From: Cryptosporangium phraense
GTDB taxonomy: Bacteria; Actinomycetota; Actinomycetes; Mycobacteriales; Cryptosporangiaceae
Assembly (NCBI RefSeq): GCF_006912135.1
Contig: NZ_VIRS01000014.1
Coordinates: forward strand, 124,001-188,000
Reading direction: 5' to 3'
DNA length: 64,000 nt
The position numbers were made by a program, and so were the translations under genes. The notes beneath the pieces were generated by a model. It saw only the letters and a list, made by a program, of their open reading frames with translations, made no database searches and was not told where the DNA came from. This document shows, in pieces, positions 23,127-31,084 of this stretch (position 1 is the first letter of the stretch; each line of letters begins with the position of its first letter).

Positions 23127-24079
23127 CTCCGCACCTCAGGCCGGCCGGGCCGCCGTGGGCGCCGTTCTCGCCGTGCGAGGTCGAGTGCCTGGCCGACGAC
23201 GAGCCCCGGGTGCCGATCCCGGTCGCGATCCTGCGGCTGGTCGGCGTGGTCGGGGCGCTGCTCGGCGCGCTGCCGCTGGCGATCGTCTACCCGGTGCTCC
23301 GCGGGGAGTGGCGGGTCGCGGTCGTCCGGGCCTGGTTCCGGGCGCTGCTGTGGACGCTGTCGATCCGGGTGCACGGAACCGTTCCGCCCGCTACCCGTGG
23401 CGGCTCGCTCGTCGTCGCCAACCACGTCTCCTGGGTGGACGTGCTGGTGCTCGGCGCGGCGCGGCCGGGCCGGATCGTCGCGAAGTCGGACCTGCGGGCC
23501 TGGCCGGTGCTCGGTGCGCTGGCCGTCCGGGCCGGCACGCTGTTCGTCGACCGGAACCGGCTCTCGGCGCTACCCGACTCGGTCGCCGAGGTCCGGTCCG
23601 CGCTCGAGGCCGGCGCCCGGGTGCTGGCGTTCCCGGAGGGCACGACGTGGTGCGGCGTCGAGGGCGGACGGTTCCGGCCCGCGCTGTTCCAGGCCGCGAT
23701 CGACGCCGGAGTTCCGGTCGAGCCGATCCGGATCCGGTACCTGATCCGCGGCCGGACCCCGTCCCCGACGACGGCGACCGCGCCGGCGTTCGTCGGCGAC
23801 GACCCACTGGTCGCGTCCGTGTGGCGGGTCGCCAGGGCCCGCGGGCTGGTCGCGAGCGTGCACTGCCATCCGTCGCTGTCGCCGGTCGTCGATCGGCGCG
23901 ACCTGGCCGCCGAGGCCGGCCGGCTCGTCCGGGGCGAGCCGTCGGCGACGGCGGCCGGAGCGCCGGCCGCGGCGACCGGGTCAGTCCAGCGGCCAGGTGT
24001 GCGCAGGCGCGTTCGAGTGCATCAGGTCGAGGTAGTCGACGGTCATCCGGCGCAGCGCCTCGTCCCGGTCGAGGCCTGA
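23123..24079 (+). CDS. PlsC-type 1-acyl acyltransferase, OlsA-like
   Basis: The 318-residue membrane-associated acyltransferase has the PlsC motifs: NHVSWVD (HX4D) near residue 100, GTLFVDRNR near 138, and FPEGTTW near 171. Two hydrophobic segments near residues 34-60 anchor it. Being translationally coupled to an OlsB-like enzyme, it probably adds the second acyl chain to a lyso-aminolipid rather than acting in bulk phospholipid synthesis; lysophosphatidate is the alternative acceptor. The last 33 codons overlap the convergent glutamate-cysteine ligase gene by 99 bp, and this tail (arginine- and valine-rich) has no domain features, so the functional protein probably ends near residue 285. 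Confidence 0.82.
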   Translation: MTPHLRPAGPPWAPFSPCEVECLADDEPRVPIPVAILRLVGVVGALLGALPLAIVYPVLRGEWRVAVVRAWFRALLWTLSIRVHGTVPPATRGGSLVVANHVSWVDVLVLGAARPGRIVAKSDLRAWPVLGALAVRAGTLFVDRNRLSALPDSVAEVRSALEAGARVLAFPEGTTWCGVEGGRFRPALFQAAIDAGVPVEPIRIRYLIRGRTPSPTTATAPAFVGDDPLVASVWRVARARGLVASVHCHPSLSPVVDRRDLAAEAGRLVRGEPSATAAGAPAAATGSVQRPGVRRRVRVHQVEVVDGHPAQRLVPVEA

Positions 24080-25456
24080 GCGCTCGTACTTCTCGACGCT
24101 GGCCACCTGCCAGTCGGCCCCGGTCCGATGGGTCAGGCACCGGCCCTCGATGACGCCGAGCAGCCGGTCGCGCTCCTCGGCCGAGACGCCCCAGGCGTCC
24201 AGGCCGTCGGAGGCCAGCGGCAGCAGGTGACGCAGTACGAGCTCGGAGACCGGCACCTCACCGGCTCCGGGCCAGTACTGCCTGCTGTGGATGCCGTCCC
24301 GGGCTCCGGCCTGGAAATTCTCCTTGGCCGCGGCGAACGACATCTGGCTCCAGACCGGCCGCTCGGAGTCGACCAGCGCCCGGATCAGCCCGTAGTAGAA
24401 CGCCATGTTCGCGGCGATGTCGACCACGGTCGGGCCGCCGGGCAGCACCCGGTTCTCCACCCGCAGGTGCGGACGATCGTCGACGACCGCGTACACCGGC
24501 CGGTTCCAGCGCCAGATCGTCCCGTTGTGCAGCGTCAGCTCGGACAGCGACGGGGTGCCGCCGGCCTCGAGCACGGCCGCCGGATCCTCGTCCTCGGTGA
24601 GCGGCAGCAGCGCCGGGAAGTACCGCGAGTTCTCCTCGAACAGGTCGAACACCGACGTGATCCAGCGCTCGCCGAACCAGACCCGGGGCCGGACGCCCTG
24701 GGCCTTGAGCTCGGCCGAGCGGGTGTCGGTGGCCTGCTCGAACAGCGGGATCCGGGTCTCCGCCCAGAGCCGGTGCCCGAACAGGTACGGCGAGTTCGCC
24801 CCCAGCGCCACCTGGGCCCCGGCCGCGGCCTGGGCCGCGTTCCAGTACGACCCGAACGTCGCCGGGCTGACCTGGAGGTGGAACTGGACGCTGGTGCAGG
24901 CGCCCTCGGGCGCGACGCTGTCCGCGTAGGTGTCCAGCCGCTCGACGCCGTCGATCCGGATCGGCAGGTCCTCACCGCGGGCGGCGAAGATCTGCTCGTT
25001 GAGCAGCCGGTACCGGTCGTTGGCCGAGATCGTGTCCGGGCCGACGTGCGACTCGCGCAGCGTCGGCAGGATCCCGATCAGCGCGAGCTGGGCGCCGATC
25101 GTCCGCGCCTTGTCGTCGGCGTGGTTGAGCGCGTCCCGGACCTCCTTCTCCAGCGCGCCCGGGCCGTCCTCGGCGATCCGCCGCGGAGGCAGGTTGATCT
25201 CCAGGTTGAACTGCCCGATCTCGGTCGCCCAGGCGTCGTCGGCGATGACGCCGAGAACCTCGGCGTTGCGCATCGCCGGCCGCCCGTCGGCGTCGACCAG
25301 GTTCAGCTCGATCTCCAGCCCGGTCAGTGGCCGGTCGAAGTCGAAGCGAGACTCCGCGAGCATGCGTTCCAGCACGTCCAGGCTGGCCCGCACCTTCTCG
25401 CGGTAACGGCGGCGGTCCTCTCGAGTGAATTCGACCGCCGGAACGTCGCGACCCAT
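23981..25456 (-). CDS. Glutamate-cysteine ligase family protein (GCS2)
   Basis: The 491-residue enzyme matches the GCS2 family of ATP-dependent carboxylate-amine ligases, which couple glutamate to cysteine or a related amine. Visible signatures are TGLEIELNLVDADGRPA near residue 45, the metal/substrate region ATEIGQFNLEINLPPR near 76, PEGACTSVQFHLQVSP near 183, ANSPYLFGHRLWAETRIPLFEQ near 220, and HLRVENRVLPGGPTVVDIAAN near 335. Actinobacteria use such enzymes for gamma-glutamylcysteine in ergothioneine or related pathways; no egtBCD genes are adjacent. GGGGAGAAG precedes the ATG. The 3' end overlaps the PlsC gene by 99 bp. Confidence 0.88.
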   Translation of the reverse strand: MGRDVPAVEFTREDRRRYREKVRASLDVLERMLAESRFDFDRPLTGLEIELNLVDADGRPAMRNAEVLGVIADDAWATEIGQFNLEINLPPRRIAEDGPGALEKEVRDALNHADDKARTIGAQLALIGILPTLRESHVGPDTISANDRYRLLNEQIFAARGEDLPIRIDGVERLDTYADSVAPEGACTSVQFHLQVSPATFGSYWNAAQAAAGAQVALGANSPYLFGHRLWAETRIPLFEQATDTRSAELKAQGVRPRVWFGERWITSVFDLFEENSRYFPALLPLTEDEDPAAVLEAGGTPSLSELTLHNGTIWRWNRPVYAVVDDRPHLRVENRVLPGGPTVVDIAANMAFYYGLIRALVDSERPVWSQMSFAAAKENFQAGARDGIHSRQYWPGAGEVPVSELVLRHLLPLASDGLDAWGVSAEERDRLLGVIEGRCLTHRTGADWQVASVEKYERSGLDRDEALRRMTVDYLDLMHSNAPAHTWPLD

Positions 25457-25598
25457 GCTTCTCCCCTCAGGTCATGGCATCGGTCTCCGGACCCCGATAC
25501 CCGCACTACCCCGGTGAGAACCCCCTACCTAGGAACCATCGCACCGGGTGGGCCGTTGCGAACTGGGAATGCCGGATCAGGTGAAAGGTGTGCACCGC

Positions 25599-26267
25599 GT
25601 GGCAGAAATGGCCCCCGCTCTGGCCGCGAACGAGCCCCACGAGCTGACCGGCCTGTCCGGTTGGGTGGTGGATGTGGTCGAAGCGCTCGGACCGTTCGGT
25701 GTCGGGCTGCTGGTGCTGCTGGAGAACCTGTTCCCGCCGGTACCCAGCGAGATCATCCTTCCGCTGGCCGGCTATCTGGCCGGTGCGGGCCGGCTCGACT
25801 TGGTGGCGGTGATCATCGCCGCGACGGTCGGTTCGGTGCTGGGGGCGCTGGCGCTCTACTGGCTCGGGGCCGCGTTCGGGGAGCAGCGGATCCGGGTCTG
25901 GCTGCGCCGTCTACCGCTGCTGGACGAGGGTGATCTCGATCGCTCGCAGAGCTGGTTCGACCGGCACGGCGGCCGCGCGGTGCTGATCGGCCGGGTGATC
26001 CCGGTCGTCCGGAGCCTGGTGTCGATCCCGGCCGGGGTCCAGCGGATGCCGGTCGGGAAATTTACACTGTATACAACGATCGGCAGTGGAGTCTGGAACA
26101 CGATTTTTGTGGTTCTTGGTTACGCTCTCGGCTCCCACTGGACCACTGTGGGTGACTACAGCGACGTCCTGAACGCGGTGGTGCTCGGGGCGATCGGGAT
26201 CGCTGTGGCGGTCTTTGTCGGCAAACGCGCGGTGGCCGCCCGGCGCGCCCGGACGTCCGATAGCTGA
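25599..26267 (+). CDS. DedA family (SNARE-associated) membrane protein
   Basis: A second DedA/VTT-type protein, about 222 residues. It has the full set of family motifs: LLENLFPPVPSEIILPLAGYLAG at about 33-55 with the conserved glutamate and proline, ATVGSVLGALALYWLGAAFG, and DRHGGRAVLIGRVIPVVRSLVSIPAGVQRMPVGKF near 125-160, including the conserved arginine pair. It is closer to the classical YqjA/DedA type than the protein at 8.6-9.3 kb. The start is uncertain: GTG at 25599 follows AAAGGTG, but ATGs at 25569 and 25608 are possible. Role: probably undecaprenyl-phosphate or phospholipid translocation and envelope stress tolerance. Confidence 0.88.
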   Translation: MAEMAPALAANEPHELTGLSGWVVDVVEALGPFGVGLLVLLENLFPPVPSEIILPLAGYLAGAGRLDLVAVIIAATVGSVLGALALYWLGAAFGEQRIRVWLRRLPLLDEGDLDRSQSWFDRHGGRAVLIGRVIPVVRSLVSIPAGVQRMPVGKFTLYTTIGSGVWNTIFVVLGYALGSHWTTVGDYSDVLNAVVLGAIGIAVAVFVGKRAVAARRARTSDS

Positions 26268-26354
26268 CCGCTACGCAGCGTCAGGTAGACGCTGGTCAGC
26301 GCGTCGTCGCCGGGCGGTCGGGGAAGCCTGGACGCCCGTGTTTGGATAGAAAGC

Positions 26355-27554
26355 ATGGCCAACGGCGAAGAGCAGAACCTGTTCACCCTCAGCGATCCGG
26401 CAACCGCAGAGGTCACGTTCGACCTCGCTCTCCGCGGCTACGACCGACGTCAGGTCGACCGGTACATCGCGCAGCTCGAGAGCGAACTCTCGCAGTTCGC
26501 CGCGCGCCGGGACGACGCGCTCGCCCAGAACCACGCACTGGCCGCGCAGATCAGCGATCTGCAGACGCAGATGGTGGAGGTCCAGCGCCGTCCGACGACC
26601 GAGAAGCCGTCGTACAAGCACCTGGGCACCCGGGTCGAGCAGATCTTCGCGCTGGTCGAAGACGAGGCCGCCGAGGTCAGGGCCCGCGCCGAGGCCGAGG
26701 CCGCGCAGTCCCGCTCGAAGGCCGAACAGGACATCGAAGCCGTCAAGGCCGGGGTCGAGAAGGCGTTCGCCGAGCGCCGGGACGCGATCGAGGCCGAGTA
26801 CGGCCAGAAGACCGCGCACGCCGACAAGCTGGTCGCCGAGGCCGAGCAGCACGCGGTCGCCACGCGCCAGGAGACCGAGCAGTTCCGCGCCCAGGCCGAG
26901 CGCGAGATCGAGGAGCTCCGCGAGCGCACCAAGGCGCACGCCCGCGAAGTCCAGGACGACGCCAGCCAGTTCTCCGCCCGGGTGCGCGGCGAGGCCGAGA
27001 AGCACGCCGCCGACGTGCTGGCCAAGGCCGACGCCCAGTCGGCCGAGGTCCGCCGCAAGGCCGACGAGGCCGCCCGCGGCGCCACCGACGCGGCCCGTCG
27101 CCAGTCCGAGCAGACGATCACCAACGCCCGGGCCGAGGCCGACGCGATCCGCGCCAAGGCCAAGACCGACGCCGAGCAGATGGTCGCCGAGGCCCGTCGC
27201 ATCGTGGCCGAGCTCGACCAGCGCCGGAAGCAGATCAAGTCGGAGATCACCCGCCTGCGGGAGGCCGTCGCCAGGCTCACCGGCGGTGCGGCCGGGTTGT
27301 TCGGCGAGGAGGAGCCCGAGGAGACGTTAAAGGGTGAAGCCCCGTCGAGCGGTGGCCCGGCCGGGGCCACCGCTCCCGCGCAGCAGCCGGTCGACCCGGC
27401 GGCGGCGACCCAGCGGATCGCGGTGCCCTCCCCCAACCAGCCCACGCCCAACCAGCAGCAGCTGGGGTCGCGCCCGAACAACGGGATCGGGCCGCACCCG
27501 AACGGTCCGTCGGTGGCGGCGTCCGAGGTCACCCGGGTCAGCGCGGACAAGTAG
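26355..27554 (+). CDS. DivIVA-like coiled-coil protein
   Basis: The 399-residue cytosolic protein begins with a DivIVA-type segment, ATAEVTFDLALRGYDRRQVDRYIAQLESEL (broken up: the GYDRRQVDRY core is at about residues 29-38), then a coiled coil from about 40 to 315 rich in Ala, Glu, Arg and Lys (AEAEAAQSRSKAEQDIE, EEARRIVAELDQRRK-type heptads). The tail is proline-, asparagine- and glutamine-rich and disordered. Proteins of this build mark cell poles or organise polar growth and cytoskeleton in actinobacteria (relatives of DivIVA, Scy and FilP). The exact orthologue cannot be named. A very strong terminator follows. Confidence 0.85.
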   Translation: MANGEEQNLFTLSDPATAEVTFDLALRGYDRRQVDRYIAQLESELSQFAARRDDALAQNHALAAQISDLQTQMVEVQRRPTTEKPSYKHLGTRVEQIFALVEDEAAEVRARAEAEAAQSRSKAEQDIEAVKAGVEKAFAERRDAIEAEYGQKTAHADKLVAEAEQHAVATRQETEQFRAQAEREIEELRERTKAHAREVQDDASQFSARVRGEAEKHAADVLAKADAQSAEVRRKADEAARGATDAARRQSEQTITNARAEADAIRAKAKTDAEQMVAEARRIVAELDQRRKQIKSEITRLREAVARLTGGAAGLFGEEEPEETLKGEAPSSGGPAGATAPAQQPVDPAAATQRIAVPSPNQPTPNQQQLGSRPNNGIGPHPNGPSVAASEVTRVSADK

Positions 27555-27563
27555 GCCGGTCGT

Positions 27564-27603
27564 GACGAAGGGGTGGGCTGCCTGAGCAGCCCACCCCTTC
27601 GTC
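27564..27603. terminator. 18-bp bidirectional terminator
   Basis: The arms 27564-27581 and 27586-27603 are perfectly complementary over 18 bp with a CTGA loop; the core is GGGGTGGGCTGC/GCAGCCCACCCC. It lies between the convergent stops of the DivIVA-like gene (27554) and the DUF397 gene (27613). Confidence 0.92.
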
Positions 27604-27612
27604 GTCTCTATT

Positions 27613-27840
27613 TCAGTTCGCGAGCTCGCCGTCTTCGTCGAGATCGAATTCGCCGTCGTTCACGCCGGCCAGGAATGCGTCCCACTCTCCCTGAGTGAAG
27701 AGCAGTACCGCGTCCGGGTCGGTCGAGTCACGCACCGCGATCTGGTCCCCGACGAACGCGACCTCCACGGTCGGGCCTTCGTCTTCGATGCTGCGCGAGC
27801 TCCGCAGCCACACGGCGTCGGAGAGGTCGACGTCGGGCAT
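27613..27840 (-). CDS. DUF397 domain protein
   Basis: A 75-residue protein with one DUF397 domain: the VWLRSSRS start near residue 10, VEVAFVGDQIAVRDS in the middle, then the typical LLFTQGEWDAFLAGV near 47-61, followed by a very acidic tail (NDGEFDLDEDGE). GGAGG precedes the ATG by five bases. DUF397 genes are usually paired with an XRE-type helix-turn-helix gene and resemble antitoxin/BldB-like partners (WhiJ systems of Streptomyces). No such partner is next to it here. A CCAATATTGG palindrome (27869-27878) lies 29 bases upstream, where a promoter element would be expected. Confidence 0.88.
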   Translation of the reverse strand: MPDVDLSDAVWLRSSRSIEDEGPTVEVAFVGDQIAVRDSTDPDAVLLFTQGEWDAFLAGVNDGEFDLDEDGELAN

Positions 27841-27996
27841 GGTGCCTCCGGTTCTGCACGCCCCGTAACCAATATTGGGGGCTGACGCCGAGAGGGTACA
27901 CCGCGCGTCACTGCCGCCGTTGACCCTCGGACGCCCTGGCGCTGACCTCCCCGCGTAGAACGTGAAGACCGCGGGGGTCGACCCGGGAAACGACAT

Positions 27997-28551
27997 CTAG
28001 CTGGCGCGATTGGCTCGTTCTTCGGCCCACCAGGGGGCTCGCCCGTGCGGGTTGCAGCGGCCGCCGTGGTGGCGGTAGTACATCCGCCAGTCCTCCGGGA
28101 CGGCTCCGGAGCGTAGGCGCTCGCGCCACTCGCGACGGCGCTTCCGATGCTTAGCGTGAAATATCAGGCTGAGCGCCAGGAAGCCGAGCGGCCAGGCCGG
28201 CCAGAAGAACCCGGCGCCGGACAACGCCCAGATCCCGACCAGCACGGCGGCGAGCACGAACACGAACCCGAAGTGCCGGCCGAACTCGTCCCGCTCGTTC
28301 CGGCGGTCGCGTTGCTGCTCCTCCGGGTCCGGCGGAATCAGTTTCCGGCCGCCGTCGGGCAGGTCGGCGACGAGCGGCGCGAGCTCGTCCCGGTACTGCG
28401 ACTGGTAGCAGGCCGCCATCCGCTCGTCGGCCTCGTCCAGCGAGAGCAGCCCGGCCTCGGCCGCGGCGCGCAGGATCGAGACGATCTTCTCCCGCTCGGC
28501 CGTCGAGGATCGGATCCGGCCGGGTTGCGGTGGGGTCTGGTCGGCGGACAT
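27997..28551 (-). CDS. DUF1707 (SHOCT-like) protein with two membrane helices
   Basis: The 184-residue protein has an N-terminal DUF1707-type region: STAEREKIVSILRAAAEAGLLSLDEADERMAACYQSQYRDEL covers residues 15-56 in the expected order, ending LAPLVADLP. This is followed by a basic segment, a two-helix membrane hairpin (GFVFVLAAVLVGIWALSGAGF and WPLGFLALSLIFH, about 110-147) and a basic, Arg- and Trp-rich tail. Such proteins are common in actinobacteria and of unknown function. GGAGCGAG precedes the ATG. It is divergent from the tryptophan-repeat kinase, 208 bases away, so the two may share regulation; the kinase could sense the same membrane state. Confidence 0.82.
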   Translation of the reverse strand: MSADQTPPQPGRIRSSTAEREKIVSILRAAAEAGLLSLDEADERMAACYQSQYRDELAPLVADLPDGGRKLIPPDPEEQQRDRRNERDEFGRHFGFVFVLAAVLVGIWALSGAGFFWPAWPLGFLALSLIFHAKHRKRRREWRERLRSGAVPEDWRMYYRHHGGRCNPHGRAPWWAEERANRAS

Positions 28552-28759
28552 GTCTCGCTCCGTTCGTCGGGGCCGGCAGGTTGGGGGGCCGACGCTCTCC
28601 ATGCTCGGTCGTCCGGACCGGCTCCGCGTCGGCTCGCGGGCTGCCGTTGCGCTGCGCCGCCGGGCGCAGGACGCGGGCGCGTGTACTCCGCTGGTGGTAC
28701 GTGCGCGGGCCACCGCGGGCCGATGACCGGGACCACCGACTGGCCTACGGTCTTCAGGT

Positions 28760-30307
28760 ATGACGACCCCACCCGAGCCGGGAGACCCCCGGGCGCCCGA
28801 CGACGCCCGGGAGGGTGGGCACCGGCACCCCTGGGAGCGGTGGGAAGCGCGCTGGGAGCAACGGGCCCGCCGCCGCGCCGGCGGCCCGGGCCGGGCCGGG
28901 CACTGGGGGATGCGGGCCGAACGTCAGGCCCAGGAGTGGGAGCGCCTCGCCGAGCAGCACGCGAACCAGTGGGAGCGGCACGCGCACCAGCAGACCCGGC
29001 ACTGGGAGCGGCACGCCGAGCGGCAGGCCCAGCAGTGGGAGCGGCACGCCCGGCGCTGGGAGGAGCAGGCCCGGCGCTGGGAGGCGCGCGAGCACCGGCG
29101 CTGGGACTGGGAGAACCGCGGCGAACGGCACCCCGGCGGCGCGGCCTTCGGCATCCTGGTCCTCACCGTGCTCGGGACGCTGCTCGCGTCCTCGGCGCTG
29201 GACGGGTACGCCCCCCTCGACGTCCGCGGCTGGGCGCTGGCGGTCGCCGGGCCGCTGCTGCTCGGCGCCCGGAAGAAGGCCCCGATCCCGGTCGCGATCG
29301 TCATCAGCGTCGTGATGTCGGCCTACTACCTGCTCGGCTACCCGCCCGGGCCGGCGTTCCTGGCCCAGGTCGTCGCCCTGAACGCGGTCCTGCTGGCCAG
29401 CCGGCGCTGGGTCGCCTGGACGATCGCCGGCGTCGGGTACGCGGGCTTCGTCGTGGCCGAGAACACGATCGGCCGCGGACCCGGCGTCCCGCTCGGCGGG
29501 CTCATCGCGGCCGCCCTGTGGACGGCGCTGGTGCTGGTCGGCACCGAGGCCGGTCGCGCGGCCCGGGAGCGCGCCGAGGAGTACCGGGCCCGCCGGGTCG
29601 AGGTGGAGCGCAGCAAGCAGGAGGGCGAGCGACGCCGGGTCTCCGACGAGCGGCTGCGGATCGCCCGCGAGGTGCACGACCTGCTCGGCCACCATCTCTC
29701 GCTGATCAACGTCCAGTCCGGGGTCGCGCTGCACCTGATGGACAGCGGGACCGGCGCGGCCACCGAGGCCGACCTCCGCTCCGCGCTCGCCGCGATCAAA
29801 CAGTCCAGCAAGGACGCTCTGGTCGAGCTGCGCGCGACGGTCAACGCGCTCCGGGGCGTCGACGAGGACGCCCCGCGCCAGCCGACGCCGACGCTCGACC
29901 GGCTCGACGACCTGCTGGCCGGCGCCCGCAACACCGGTCTGGACGTCTCGACGGTGATCGTCGGCGAGAGGCGCCCGCTTCCGGCCCGGGTCGACCTGGC
30001 CGCGTTCCGGATCATCCAGGAGGCGCTGACGAACGTGCGGCGGCACGCCGGGCCGGTCCCCGCCGTTGTGACGTTGGAGTACGGCGGCGACCTGCTCGTC
30101 GTCCGGATCGAAGACGGCGGCCTCGGCAGCGACGACGCCGAGCCGCCGGACGTCCACCTGGACATCGACGAGCCACCGGAAGGTGGCGGAAACGGGATAC
30201 CTGGCATGCGGGAGCGAGCCCAGTCGGTCGGCGGGACGTTGCAGGCAGGGCCGTTGCCCGACGGCGGGTTCCGGGTCTGCGCCGAGCTACCGACGGACGA
30301 AGCATGA
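28760..30307 (+). CDS. NarL-type sensor histidine kinase with tryptophan-repeat N-terminus
   Basis: The 515-residue kinase has four parts. Residues 20-120 are highly charged and carry regularly spaced tryptophans: W49, 60, 71, 82 and 93 at exact 11-residue spacing, then W100, 107, 115 and 117, in WERHAxxQ-type units. Residues 130-275 contain about five membrane helices. The HisKA_3 segment has DERLRIAREVHDLLGHHLS with the phospho-accepting His306. The ATPase domain has IIQEALTNVRRHAG (N box) and a GGNGIPGMRERA G box. It overlaps the response regulator gene in an ATGA and surely works with it. The repeat is not a known sensor domain that I recognise; it may form an amphipathic helix on the cytosolic membrane face. 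Confidence 0.9.
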   Translation: MTTPPEPGDPRAPDDAREGGHRHPWERWEARWEQRARRRAGGPGRAGHWGMRAERQAQEWERLAEQHANQWERHAHQQTRHWERHAERQAQQWERHARRWEEQARRWEAREHRRWDWENRGERHPGGAAFGILVLTVLGTLLASSALDGYAPLDVRGWALAVAGPLLLGARKKAPIPVAIVISVVMSAYYLLGYPPGPAFLAQVVALNAVLLASRRWVAWTIAGVGYAGFVVAENTIGRGPGVPLGGLIAAALWTALVLVGTEAGRAARERAEEYRARRVEVERSKQEGERRRVSDERLRIAREVHDLLGHHLSLINVQSGVALHLMDSGTGAATEADLRSALAAIKQSSKDALVELRATVNALRGVDEDAPRQPTPTLDRLDDLLAGARNTGLDVSTVIVGERRPLPARVDLAAFRIIQEALTNVRRHAGPVPAVVTLEYGGDLLVVRIEDGGLGSDDAEPPDVHLDIDEPPEGGGNGIPGMRERAQSVGGTLQAGPLPDGGFRVCAELPTDEA

Positions 30308-30966
30308 TCCGGGTTCTGCTCGCGGACGATCAGGCGCTCGTGCGGGCCGGATTCCGGGCGCTGCTGGACTCGCAGGCCGACCTCGCGGTGGTCGGCGAGG
30401 CCAAGGACGGCGCCGAGGCGGCCAAACTGGCCGACGCGCTGACCCCCGACGTCGTGCTGATGGACATCCGGATGCCCGGCGTGGACGGGCTCGAGGCGAC
30501 CCGCCGGATCACCGCCAGCCCGCGGCTGACCGCGACCAGGGTCGTCATCCTGACCACGTTCGACCTGGACGAGTACGTGTTCGAGGCGATCCGGGTGGGC
30601 GCCAGCGGGTTCCTGGTGAAGGACACCGAGCCGGCCGACCTGGTGCAGGCGGTCCGGGTCGTGGCCCGGGGCGACGCGCTGCTCTCGCCGGGCGTGACCC
30701 GTCGGCTGATCGCCGAGTTCGCCGGGCACCTGCGCCGACCGGCGCCGACCGCCGACCTCGACGTGCTGACCGACCGCGAGCGCGAGGTGGTCGCGCTGGT
30801 CGCGGCCGGGCTGTCGAACGCGGAGATCGCCGACCGGCTGGTCGTGTCGCCGGCGACCGCGAAGACCCACGTCAGCCGGGCGATGGCCAAGGTCGGAGCG
30901 CGCGATCGGGCCCAGCTCGTCGTGCTCGCCTACGAGACCGGTCTGGTGCGCCCCCGGACGGCGTAA
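30304..30966 (+). CDS. NarL/LuxR family response regulator
   Basis: The 220-residue regulator has a receiver with acidic pocket DD8-9, phospho-acceptor Asp54 in VLMDIRMPGVDG, Thr near 84 in ILTTF and Lys106 in FLVKDT, then a LuxR helix-turn-helix from about 150: LTDREREVVALVAAGLSNAEIADRL and VSPATAKTHVSRAM. All key residues are intact. The ATGA overlap makes it the cognate partner of the tryptophan-repeat kinase. Targets are unknown; the DUF1707 gene divergent from the operon and the operon itself are the first to consider. Confidence 0.94.
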   Translation: MIRVLLADDQALVRAGFRALLDSQADLAVVGEAKDGAEAAKLADALTPDVVLMDIRMPGVDGLEATRRITASPRLTATRVVILTTFDLDEYVFEAIRVGASGFLVKDTEPADLVQAVRVVARGDALLSPGVTRRLIAEFAGHLRRPAPTADLDVLTDREREVVALVAAGLSNAEIADRLVVSPATAKTHVSRAMAKVGARDRAQLVVLAYETGLVRPRTA

Positions 30967-31084
30967 GCGCTGGTGGACGCCACTATGTGTGAGTTGTCCG
31001 TCGCGGATTGCGATCGTCGTCGCCATTGGGTCACGATGCCCCGGTTCGTTACTCGGGGGCGCACCCGGGCGAAGGAGCGGGCTC

